64,000 bases of DNA from Zygnema cylindricum (lineage: Eukaryota > Streptophyta > Zygnematophyceae > Zygnematales > Zygnemataceae), in assembly GCA_037447655.1 (NCBI GenBank), contig JBBHKE010003048.1, forward strand, positions 460,036 to 524,035, written 5' to 3'. Each line of letters opens with the position of its first letter. The first letter of the stretch is position 1. Of the stretch, positions 37,772-47,306 are shown piece after piece. The notes under the pieces are model-generated. The model did not search any database. It was not told the origin of the DNA and saw only the letters and a program-made list of their open reading frames with translations. The position numbers and the translations under genes are program-made.

Positions 37772-38606
37772 TCAATACCAACTCCTTTCCTCCCTTCCCT
37801 CCCTCCCTCCCTCCCTCCCTCCCTCCCTCCCCTCACCAAGCATCGGATTCCATCCGTTGGCCCTGAGTTCCCGCGCCTCCTGGCAGACGGCGCAGGCCAT
37901 GCAGCAGCAGTGCGCGAGGCCGTCCGTACAAGGCTGAGCTGGCAGCTGGTACTTGGCGCGCAGCAGCCCCCGCTGGCCGCACGTGTAGAGCCAGCCGCAG
38001 AGCCCGCCGGACGCCAGCATCAAAACGTACCACAGGCACCCGGCCGTACAGCAGTCTGCAATGGCCAATGCGTCACACGATGTCACGCACGATGTTGCAT
38101 TTGACACGTCACACGGAATCTCAGATGTCACATTTGACACGTCACACGTACTGTCACGTGCCACATTTGACATGTCATATTATAAGAGTCAACGTCAAAT
38201 GTGACACGTGGCAAGTACTCGGCCACCGTCACAGACCATGCCGCATGGCACATTTGACACGTCACACCTCACGTGTCACATGTCAAGAGTCAAATGTGAC
38301 TGACTATGTGACCAATGTCACTCACCTGTGACGCCCTCGGTGATAATCTCAGAATTGCGGCCGATCTGGACGCAGGGGCAGCAGAGGACGCACCAGCCTG
38401 CAACCGCCACGTGGCAAACAAACAGCCACAAACAGACGCAAAAACCAAGACACGCGTCAGCCTCGCGCACACAGGAACCACCAAGGCTCGCTCGAGGCAG
38501 CTTCTACGGCAGGAGGAGATCGAGGCTCACAAATCTGGCAGTCCTGGTGGCAGGCGAAGAGGCCAGACGACCAGCGACCAGCCACTGGTGGAGAGAGAGG
38601 AGCCAT
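37772..38606 (-). CDS. PLAC8-domain (cornifelin/PCR/FWL-like) Cys-rich membrane protein
   Basis: Three exons on the minus strand: 38606-38531, 38397-38326 and 38055 down to 37837 or 37772. Spliced, they read MAPLSPPVAGRW, then FACHQDCQICWCVLCCPC, VQIGRNSEIITEG, a hydrophobic segment CLWYVLMLASGGLCGWLY, then KYQLPAQPCTDGLAHCCC and VCQEARELRANGWNPMLG. This is the ordered Cys pattern of PLAC8, with the usual CxxxC...CPC and CC-x-CAxCQExREL motifs. Plant members sit in the plasma membrane and affect heavy-metal transport or cell and organ size; I cannot choose between these roles. After PMLG there is either a donor (CTTG|GTGAGG at 37836) to an exon I cannot find, or read-through into the GGGA repeat, giving a Gly/Arg/Glu tail and a stop at 37772 (143 aa). 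An in-frame upstream ATG at 38738 would add a hydrophobic leader but lacks homology. Confidence 0.85.
37786..37832. repeat. (CCCT)n microsatellite at the PLAC8 gene end
   Basis: About 45 bp of CCCT/TCCC repeat directly after the last recognisable PLAC8 codons. On the coding strand it reads (GGGA)n and would encode Gly-Arg-Glu repeats if translated. Confidence 0.9.
38085..38325. repeat. Dispersed CACATTTGACACGTCACA repeats in PLAC8 intron 2
   Basis: At least six copies, in both orientations, of a motif near CACATTTGACACGTCACA. Two of them form an inverted pair around 38156-38212 (GTGCCACATTTGAC and GTCAAATGTGACACGTGGCA). The motif contains TTGAC (W-box core), and some copies contain CACGTG (G-box). 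Whether factors bind is unknown. Confidence 0.7.
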
Positions 38607-39258
38607 GGCTAAGAGGAGACGGGAAGCTACAAGAAGGAGGAAGACGGCGAGCTCCTGTAGACGTAGTGATGGCAGTCTGGCGCAGTGCAGAGCATAGCAG
38701 TACGGAGAATGCACAAGAATGTAGACGGAGGGTTTCACCCTTTACAGTTGACATGCCGGTGGAAAGTAGCCGGGCGCGGGCGGCAATAATATGCGGCCGC
38801 CATGCCGCGTGCTGCGGCAGGCAGAGGCGCTGGCCGCGACCAAAGGACAGAAAACTTATTGGCTGCTGCCCGCGGACTCATTCGTACGTACGATCGTACG
38901 CTTTGACCGGTACGTGCAGTCCGTACTCCGTAGCAATGATGTTCCGTGCGGAAGCAGCGTAGCGCGGGAGTTATGCAATGGTGAAACTTCAGTGCCGCGT
39001 GTGAACTTTCCAACGGCTCAGATCCGTTGAGAACGTCAACTTCGATCGGTCGGTTCGGTCAAAACGTCCTGTGAACGTCCTCAAAGCATCCTCAGTTCAG
39101 TTCATACATCAGACGAGCGAAAACGCGTGCAAACGGTATATCCGGTAACCTCGTATGACAGGTATATTATACTCAAAAAATACGTATAGTACGTACATAA
39201 TACGGAACTACAGTACAACGTAGCAGTATAGTACTATAGTACCGTAGCAGATGTACAG

Positions 39259-39830
39259 TACACCGTGAATCGTTATTAGCCTTATGTACGCTATATCGGC
39301 ACCCCGAAATTTTGACATTGATACCTTAAATATAATAAACTACACTATTTAAGGACGTGGACCATAATCTGCCACGTCTCCTGGCACTAAATTAGAATGA
39401 ATGACGCTAATTTTTTCTTTACACTAATAACTTCTATACACTAATAACTAGTGTTGGGTATCGGGTAAATTCATATCGCGATAATTTCGATATTCGATAT
39501 ATCGAATATCGATCGAGCAGATTCCTCGATATATCGTACCGGGACCAACATAAACTATCGCGATATATACCGCAAAAGCTGGGTGTCCGTACAGTCCTAT
39601 AACGGAAAATCGTACGGAAATCGTTTTGAAAAAAAAAACGGGAAAAAAAATGATTTTTTTTAATGCCTCGATATATCGGCGATACGATATATCGGCAATA
39701 TATCGCGATGATTTGGTTTTCGATATATCGAAGCGATATATCGATTATCGGGTACCTAAAATTCGATATATATCGAATATCGGCAAAAGGTCCTCGATAC
39801 CCAACACTACTAATAACCATTCAAGGTGTA
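39259..39830. mobile_element. MITE copy 9, split by a hAT-type MITE
   Basis: Left end TACACCGTGAATCGTTATTA, right end in reverse TACACCTTGAATGGTTATTA, TA-flanked. The part outside the insert is the reverse complement of copy 1 (2634-2837) nearly base for base, which proves it is one element broken by a later insertion at 39449-39809. Confidence 0.9.
39449..39809. mobile_element. hAT-type MITE with perfect 8-bp target duplication
   Basis: 361 bp with inverted ends TAGTGTTGGGTATCG (15 bp perfect) and the duplication CTAATAAC at 39441-39448 and 39810-39817. An 8-bp duplication and YAGNG ends are hAT features. The interior is packed with CGATATATCG palindromes and holds no transposase frame. Closely related ends are seen at 5334/6262 and 62875-62884. 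Confidence 0.92.
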
Positions 39831-40262
39831 CTGTACAGTACTGTACTGAACTGTACTGTATCATTTGCACGCGTCTTCGCAATTTTGAGCATTGAATCAA
39901 ATATTCAGCGACCAATGGCATGTTAATTCAACCGACAACGGTGGTCAACAAAAATAAATTACCAGGAGAAGCACAGGTCTCGATACCGTGAACGAAGCGA
40001 TGCGCATCGCAACGCATCACATCGTGCCAACAAGCGATGCGCAAAGGCACGATGCAGCCGATCAAGGCGATGCAGATGACGTGGCAAATAATATCATAAC
40101 GCACAACTCTACCGACAAAAAAATGATTTAAGACGATTGTCTCGCATCCCAAGTTGTTGGCCCGCCTGTAGGCCGTTAACTAGAAAGAGATGGCGGTTGA
40201 AACTAAGGGTGAAGTTCCATCATACATTTCTATAATCGTACGGCCAACTCTACAGATCGGGT

Positions 40263-41715
40263 CGATTGAGAGCGTTGTTCCATTAGGCGGTCTCACTAAA
40301 CGTCAAAAATCCGTTTACTAAAGTTATCGTTCCATTGTATCCTGTCAATAACCGACAATTTTTTTGCGTGGCACACTCTGATTTGTACACGTAATAGATG
40401 AATACGATTATGGTAATTTTCAAAGAATCTCCGACAGCAAATAGTGACCACGTATTTGTACTAGCAAAGGTAAAAAGTGACTCGTACGACATATTGAATT
40501 AAATCTGTACGAGCGAACGAAACTTAAAATTTGAAAAAGCGTACAAAAATGTCAAAATGGTTATTGGATGGCAGCAGAAACATGAAACAATATCCTCCGT
40601 CAAAGATTTTTTGCAGCTTCCGGTGGCCTCGCATCCTCCCTGGCAAAAGCACATCTTATATGCGACGTGTACCCACTTGGGCGCGCGGTCGCCGCGGATA
40701 TTTGTTCCCTTTTCCACGAGGCACGATCCTATTCGTTCAGGCGCTTAAAATTGACCTACTCCGGGTAACTTATTGCAAACTGAAAGTGTCAAACAATGGC
40801 GTATCCGATTATGCATCCGACGGTCCACGTTTACGCCCATAAACGTGGAGAATCAAATCGCTCATTGAGTAGGCTTGTTTTTCTGACATTTTATTTTTTT
40901 TGGCACGGCACTGTATGAAACAGTATGACTTTCAATAAACAACGACATTTTTCCCCTTATGGAATCTTACCCTGGGAAAAATGCCGTTGTTTATACAAAG
41001 TCGGGGCAAGGTTCCATTAGGGGAAAAATGACGTTGTTTACTGAAAGCCGTACTGTTTCGTAAAGTGTCGTACCAAAGAAAAAAAAATGTCAGAAAAACA
41101 AGGCTACTGAATGAGGGATTTGATTCTCCACGTTTATGGGCGTAAACGTGGACCGTCGGATATATTATCCGATACGCCGTCGTCTGACACTTTCAGTTCG
41201 CAACAAGTGACCCGGAGTAGGTCAATTCTCAGCGCCTGAACGAATACCGTCGTGCCTCGTGGAAAAGTGAACAAATATCCACGACGACCGCGCGACCAGA
41301 TGGGTACACGTCGCATTGACATGTGCCTTCCGCCAGGGAGGATGCGAGGCCACCGGAAGCCGCAAGAAAATCTTTGACGGAAGATATTGTTTCACGTTTC
41401 TGTTGGTATCCACTAACCATTCTGACATTTTTGTACGCTTTAACATATCTTACGTTTCGTCCGCCCGTACATATTTAATTCAATACGTCGTACAAGTCAT
41501 TTTTTACCTTTCGCTGGTACAAATATGTGGTCACAATTTGCTATCAGAGATTCTTTGAAGATTACCAGAATCGTATTCATCTATTACGTGAACCAATCAA
41601 AATGTGCCACGCAAAACAAATGTCGGTTACTGACCCGACACAATGGAACGATCGCCTCAGTAAACAAATTTTTGACGTTTACAGAGAGCGCCTAATGGAA
41701 CAACGCTCTCATATG
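40263..41715. mobile_element. Foldback element: 1.45-kb near-palindrome
   Basis: The left end GAGAGCGTTGTTCCATTAGG (from about 40265) recurs in reverse at the right end near 41715. The two arms, each about 700 bp, match along their whole length, including the GTTTATGGGCGTAAACGTGG core at about 40830 and 41135. The centre lies near 40990. This is the structure of foldback/Tir-type elements. Frames of 60-105 codons in the arms recur in all copies but match no protein I know. Confidence 0.85.
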
Positions 41716-42234
41716 TTTCATACAAGGTCGTGCCAAAAAAAATAAAATGTCAAAAAAACAAGCCTACTCAATGAGCAATTTGATTCTCCACGTTTATGGG
41801 CGTAAACGTGGACCGTCGGATGCATAATCGGATACGCCATTGTTTGACACTTTCAGTTCGCAACAAGTGACCCGGAGTAGGTCAATTCTTAGCGCCTGAA
41901 CGAATAACACGACGACTGCGCGCCCAAGTGGGTACACGTCGCATATAAGATGTGCTTTTGCCAGGAGGATGCGAGGCCACCGAAAGCTGCAAAAAATCTT
42001 TGACGGAGGATATTGTTTCACGCGATCCACTAACCATTTTGACAATTAGTACACTTTTCCAAATCTTAAGTTTCATGCGCTCGTACAGATTTGATTCAAT
42101 ACGTCCTACAAGTCACTCTTTACCTTAGCTAGTACGAATACGTGGTCACAATTTGCTGTTAGAGATTCTTTGAAGATTTCCTGAATCGTATTCTTATATT
42201 ACGTGTACCAATCAAGTTTTGCCACGCAAATATA
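41716..42234. mobile_element. Third foldback arm, split by the gag-only retrotransposon
   Basis: This segment repeats the right arm of the foldback element (41050-41715) in the same orientation, with the same ACGTTTATGGGCGTAAACGT core at about 41792. It breaks at the 5' LTR. Its outer end reappears after the 3' LTR at 46517-46600, so the arm was one piece before the insertion. Confidence 0.8.
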
Positions 42235-43377
42235 ATAATGGTTTTTCTGAAACCTTTAGTCCTCTCTGTATCACATTGCTATGCTGCCATACTGCGCTGG
42301 TTACATCGCAGCCATAGCAGCGTGTGTGATAAAGATATTGTGCTGCCATGCTGCGCCAGTCACATCGCAGTAATAGCAGCTTGTGTACTAGGTACAAAGT
42401 GTATTGAGACGTACGGATCTAATTGAGTGGCGCGAACAAACGTAAGTCAAATGAACGGCGGATCGCGAAGCGATCCGATTTGGAATATTGTTGAAAGGTA
42501 CACTGCAAGTACGAATCATAATGATGACGAAAGGATTCAAACTAAAAGTTGCGTGAGAGGCATTAAGTGGAAAGGACGCCACGTATATGGATTAATTTTG
42601 GTGAGGTGGCATCAGTTCGTCAAGTGATTGTGTGACCGTGTGACATGACATCAAGTATGCGGAAAAAGAGCTAGGGACGGCGGCGCCGTCAGTTTGGTGA
42701 GGGACGCGAAATCGCGTCCGTCACAAGATACTTATTTTGGACTGTCCCGATTCGATTGACGGAATTAGTAAGACTTGTAAATGTTTAAACGATGTTTTGT
42801 CCTGTGTGTTAATTATTAGTGTAGGTTTCAGGTACACTCACATTAATAGAGGTAGTTGATTGATTACGAACGGCTGGTATGCATCCGTACAGTTAGTAGT
42901 AAGCTGTAGTGTATATTTGTAGGACTTAGTCATTCTAGACTTAGGAACTTTTTGGACAGAAACTGTTTCTACTCCTTTTTGGGATTTTCATCTGAGAATT
43001 GCTCTCAGTTTTATTGGCAGAATTATCTGAAATTTTGCATGTGTGTTCCTCTTTGTATTGGCAATATTGTGGCAAATTTGCAGACCTATTTTGTGTCAGG
43101 TTTGCTTGGGGCTTCATTGTGAAGTTGGTCATATTTATCAAAGTTCTGGCAGGCTGTTTTTCTGCAACTTTGACTGAGTGTTGTGATTATTCGGTTTGGT
43201 ATTATTACATGAAATTTGGTGGGAATACTTAGTGGACTAGGAACTATCTGGTTGTGTGGTTTTTAGCTTGGTTTGGTTATTCTGTAGAATTCTGAGTGGA
43301 ATCAAAGGAGGCTGTTTTGGGGTAGTCTGTGGTGCTTCCGAGGGTACATTCATGGCTGAAAAGGGCTATGAACAACA
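42235..43377 (+). mobile_element. 5' LTR of gag-only copia-type retrotransposon
   Basis: About 1.14 kb, matching 45336-46514 with about a dozen substitutions (close to 99% identity). The inner end is CAACA; the outer end reads TAATGG where the 3' copy has the canonical TGTTGG. Contains two GC-rich perfect hairpins (42459-42477 and 42702-42719). The gag start codon lies 26 bp before the LTR end. Confidence 0.92.
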
Positions 43378-44629
43378 GGTTATGGGCCCACACCCATGGC
43401 TACCCATATTGGATGAATCAATATTACCCATATTTGATGGATCTAAATATTACTATTGGAGGAGTATTATGGAGAGCTACTTCAAGTCGAGGAAGTTAAT
43501 GGATGTGGTGGATGGAACACGTGGTGAATCATCGATTGGATGGGAGGAGAAGAATATTGACTGTTTGTTGACTATCAAGCTATCGTTGAATGAGAAACTT
43601 GTAATGACTTACCTTAGTTTAGAAAGTGCAGCTGAATTTTGGAAGTGTTTAGAACGTGCATATCAAAAGACTTCTGTGTATCACTGGATGATTAGTGTCA
43701 GAAAAATAACTGAGTATAAGTATGATGGAGGTAGTATGTTGAATTATTCTATTGGGATACAAATACTGTTTGCAGAAAATGATATTGCAAGAGGAAACTT
43801 CACCAATGCTCAAAAGGCTTTCTTGTTAATGAAAGGATTACCAAAGGAATATAGGTGTGCTTTGGATAGATTAAGACAAGTTGATAAAAAAGATTGGAGC
43901 TTACTTTTAGCAATCAGGTGTGCTTTAGAGGAAGAGGCTAATAATGAGGCTTTAAAGAATAGGGAGAGTTGTCAAGTTGTCAGATCACAGTTTCAGAGAA
44001 ATAAGAAAAGTTGTCAGGCAGAAAACTGTTTTTATTGTAATGATGTAGGGCATACTTTTAGGGTATGTCCGCTATATAAAAGTGCATGTGTCGCAGAAAC
44101 CTTCAGGAATGGATGGGATGATAATCGAGTTCGACCTCCTAAACAAAGGGCCACACTTCCCGTGGACGAATTTGTTTACTTGCCGATTGTTACTCTTCGA
44201 GATATGAAACATGAGGGAGGAAAAGAAAAATTTGATGTCACCGGAAATGGAGTGGAGAAAAGGGTGACAGAAAAAGAGTCAGTTTTTGTCACTTTTACTA
44301 ACAACAGATTGGTGAGTGATGAAAATGTGCAAGAGGAAGAGGTTGTTGAAGTAAGAATATTAGGAGGAAGTGAAGGGCATTTGGAAGTTGAAATTGAAAA
44401 TAATTTGCAGAAGGAGATTAATTCACTTAGAGAGGGAGAGAGGAAAAGGGTTCAGAAAATCGGAGTACGTGAAGAAGTTCATAATACGGAAGAAGAAAAT
44501 AAAATTGCGAAAATGGGAAAAACATCAAAATTCAGTAAGAAAACGAAGAAAGGAAGTAGAATTAAAAGGATGAATCGTAGAAGAAAACGTAGTCCGAAAG
44601 TGGTCAAAAAAAGACGGCGTGAAAAGTAA
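43352..44629 (+). CDS. Copia-type Gag polyprotein (gag-only element)
   Basis: 425 aa from the ATG at 43352. The N-terminal part carries the copia Gag signature LPIFDGSKYYYWRSIMESYF at about residue 25, followed by the helical UBN2/DUF4219-like region. A CCHC zinc knuckle CFYCNDVGHTFRVC lies near residue 226. The C-terminal 30 or so residues are highly basic (for example KRMNRRRKRSPKVVKKRRRE), a possible nuclear-localisation or RNA-binding tail. The frame begins inside the LTR and reads across the primer-binding site, so PBS bases are also codons (QQVMGPHP). It is also open upstream to 43256, so an earlier start within the LTR is possible. No protease, integrase or reverse transcriptase follows. 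The frame is intact, so the protein may still be made. By family, Gag builds the virus-like particle; mobility would need enzymes from another element. Confidence 0.9.
   Translation: MAEKGYEQQVMGPHPWLPILDESILPIFDGSKYYYWRSIMESYFKSRKLMDVVDGTRGESSIGWEEKNIDCLLTIKLSLNEKLVMTYLSLESAAEFWKCLERAYQKTSVYHWMISVRKITEYKYDGGSMLNYSIGIQILFAENDIARGNFTNAQKAFLLMKGLPKEYRCALDRLRQVDKKDWSLLLAIRCALEEEANNEALKNRESCQVVRSQFQRNKKSCQAENCFYCNDVGHTFRVCPLYKSACVAETFRNGWDDNRVRPPKQRATLPVDEFVYLPIVTLRDMKHEGGKEKFDVTGNGVEKRVTEKESVFVTFTNNRLVSDENVQEEEVVEVRILGGSEGHLEVEIENNLQKEINSLREGERKRVQKIGVREEVHNTEEENKIAKMGKTSKFSKKTKKGSRIKRMNRRRKRSPKVVKKRRREK
43378..43391 (+). promoter_or_regulatory. Primer-binding site for internal (anticodon-arm) tRNAiMet priming
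   Basis: GGTTATGGGCCCAC directly follows the LTR. It is complementary to the anticodon stem-loop of plant initiator tRNA-Met (GTGGGCCCATAACC), not to a tRNA 3' end. Drosophila copia is the known precedent for priming by a tRNAiMet internal fragment. The other copia element here has the same sequence at 54294. Confidence 0.75.
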
Positions 44630-44835
44630 ATTTACAGAAGTGACTACCATTAACATTCGGTAAATATTCGTGGAATTTTAAAATTTTAGTTTTTGATTGT
44701 TCTAAAATTGACTGAAAAATAGAGTTTTATTTTGAAGACTTAGAAAGACGCAGCGGAAGCGATGGTGTGTCTTGGAAGGACGAATTTTGGAAAAGATGGT
44801 CGGAGGGAGTTGGAGCTGTGGAGACGCTAAACACA

Positions 44836-45000
44836 TCTTGCTGCGCTGCTACATTGCTATGCTGCTATGCTGCTAAGCTGCTATGCTGTTATGCAGCTAA
44901 GCTGCTATGCAGCTAAGCTGCTATGCAGCTAAGCTGCTATGCTGCTATGTTACTATGTTGCTATGTTGCTATGTTGCTACACCTTTATCTAACATCGCAA
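44836..45000. repeat. Imperfect GCTGCTATGCAGCTAA repeat
   Basis: About 160 bp of GCTGCTATGCTGCTAAGCTG-type repeats in the 3' untranslated part of the gag-only element. Related GCTATGCTGCC motifs lie near the start of its LTRs. Confidence 0.85.
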
Positions 45001-45335
45001 GCATAGCAGCTACCATGCTTTTAGATTATTTCGGATGTACGAAACTAAATTTTCGAGGGAGTGTTGTTTCAAAAATTCAGTTTAGTGAGTGCGTGCCGTT
45101 TCGTGCATACAAAATGTTTCGTGGGTACAGTACGAGATTCTAATGCTATCCTCATTTAATGTGGAGGTTCGAATGGATCTGCAAATTGGGGGAGCAATGG
45201 TACTAATTGCTTGGGATGTACGGAGTTATTTGAATCACTGGTAACGTTAGCCGAAGCGGTTGTGACGATTGAACAAAAGGGGAGAAGGGAGAAATGTAAA
45301 CTTAGTGGCTGAGAGAGTCTAAAGGTTTGGGGGAG

Positions 45336-46514
45336 TGTTGGTTTTTCTGAAACCTTTAGTCCTCTCTGTATCACATTGCTATGCTGCCATACTGCGCTGG
45401 TTACATCGCAGCCATAGCAGCGTGTGTGATAAAGATATTGTGCTGCCATGCTGCGCCAGTCACATCGCAGTAATAGCAGCTTGTGTACTAGGTACAAAGT
45501 GTATTGAGACGTACGGTTCTAATTGAGTGGCGCGAACAAACGTAAGTCAAATGAACGGCGGATCGCGAAGCGATCCGATTTGGAATATTGTTGAAAGGTA
45601 CACTGCAAGTACGAATCATAATGATGACGAAAGGATTCAAACTAAAAGTTGCGTGAGAGGCATTGAGTGGAAAGGACGCCACGTATATGGATTAATTTTG
45701 GTGAGGTGGCATCAGTTCGTCAAGTGATTGTGTGACCGTGTGACATGACATCAAGTATGCGCAAAAAGAGCTAGGGACGGCGGCGTCGTCAGTTTGGTGA
45801 GGGACGCGAAATCGCGTCCGTCACAAGATACTTATTTTGGACTGTCCCGATTCGATTGACGGAATTAGTAAGACTTGTAAATATTTAAACGATGTTTTGT
45901 CCTGTGTGTTAATTATTAGTGTAGGTTTCAGGTACACTCACATTAATAGAGGTAGTTGATTGATTACGAACGGCTGGTATGCATCCGTACAGTTAGTAGT
46001 AAGCTGTAGTGTATATTTGTAGGACTTAGTCATTCTAGACTTAGGAACTTTTTGGACAGAAACTGTTTCTGCTCCTTTTTGGGATTTTCATCTGAGAATT
46101 TCTCTCAGTTTTATTGGCAGGGATTTTCATCTGAGAATTTCTCTCAGTTTTATTGGCAGAATAATCTGAAATTTTGCATGTGTGTTCCTCTTTGTATTGG
46201 CAATATTGTGGCAAATTTGCAGACCTATTTTGTGTCTGGTTTGCTTGGGGCTTCATTGTGAAGTTGGTCATATTTATCAAAGTTCTGGCAGGCTGTTTTT
46301 CTGCAACTTTGACTGAGTGTTGTGATTATTCGGTTTGGTATTATTATATGAAATTTGGTGGGAATACTTAGTGGACTAGGAACTATCTGGTTGTGTAGTT
46401 TTTAGCTTGGTTTGGTTATTCTGTAGAATTATGAGTGGAATCAAAGGAGGCTGTTTTGGGGTAGTCTGTGGTGCTTCCGAGGGTACATTCATGGCTGAAA
46501 AGGGCTATGAACAA
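45336..46514 (+). mobile_element. 3' LTR of gag-only copia-type retrotransposon
   Basis: Begins TGTTGG after the purine tract GGGGGAG (45329-45335). Nearly identical to the 5' LTR but longer through an exact 39-bp tandem duplication at about 46081-46159. The outer end (AACAAGAG) lacks the CA seen inside. No target duplication is visible, so both outer ends seem slightly eroded. Confidence 0.92.
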
Positions 46515-46516
46515 GA

Positions 46517-46600
46517 GTTACTGAGCCAACACAATGGAACGATGGCTTCAGTAAATGAATTTTTGACGTTTAGTGAGACCGCCTAATGGAACGACGCTCA
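46517..46600. mobile_element. Outer end of the third foldback arm
   Basis: From GTTACTGAGCCAACACAATG to GCCTAATGGAACGACGCTC this matches 41630-41712, the outer end of the foldback arm cut off by the retrotransposon. Confidence 0.85.
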
Positions 46601-47306
46601 GAGTCGATGTTCTATCACGTAGACTTTGTATACCACGTGATCTAAATTGAATGGCGCCACGCAAGCTACGATCCGATAGTGAATATCTTTCAGATTTTGA
46701 GCACCGACAAACTTAACTTCAAATCTTCTTTTGCGTACCATGTACCTGCGTACAAAATCATCATACGACAACTTTTATACTTTTTGCATACGCAGTCTGT
46801 ACACCAGCTCCTTTTTCAGGGCTTCTTTTTCCGAACATAACGAAATCCTTTGAGAGAAATAGTGTGACGAACAAAAGTTACCGAAAATAGCGCGACGAAT
46901 GAATGATACAAAATTTCCTTTTTATTTCCGATTGTATTTCGGAAAGCGCTTGTCATGTGCAAATCTTATGATTTTTCGTTGGTTTTCCATCATGACACGT
47001 AGCTTAATCGTCCATCGTGTCACGATTTTTTTTTTCTATATCTGCCAACCCACCTCTTCGAGGTGGGTTGACAATTACAAAGAAAAATGAAACGAACTTT
47101 TCGTAGATGATCATCCGACGGCCAGTATTACCTCCAAGACCTTCGGAGAGTATCAGCAAGATTTTATGTAATGTTGTTTTTCGTATAAAAACAAAATAGG
47201 CGGTACAATTTGGTACGGAGAGTCGCAAATTTCTGTAAACTACGCCACTTTTCGCCTGATATAACGTCACCCTAAGATAAAGTCATTTTTTAACAAATTG
47301 CTATGG
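46601..47306. other. AT-rich intergenic stretch with one hairpin
   Basis: No gene is recognised. At 47046-47070 lies a perfect 11-bp hairpin (CAACCCACCTC, loop TTC). On the minus strand it is followed, 8 nt later, by a run of A residues. Confidence 0.5.

Noticed and set aside
38085-38325. CRISPR-like array
   Set aside because: Units occur in both orientations with irregular spacing, in a eukaryotic intron.
40531-40842. Protein gene in the foldback arm
   Set aside because: The frame recurs in the other arms only because the arms are copies; no homology, and it differs in frame integrity.
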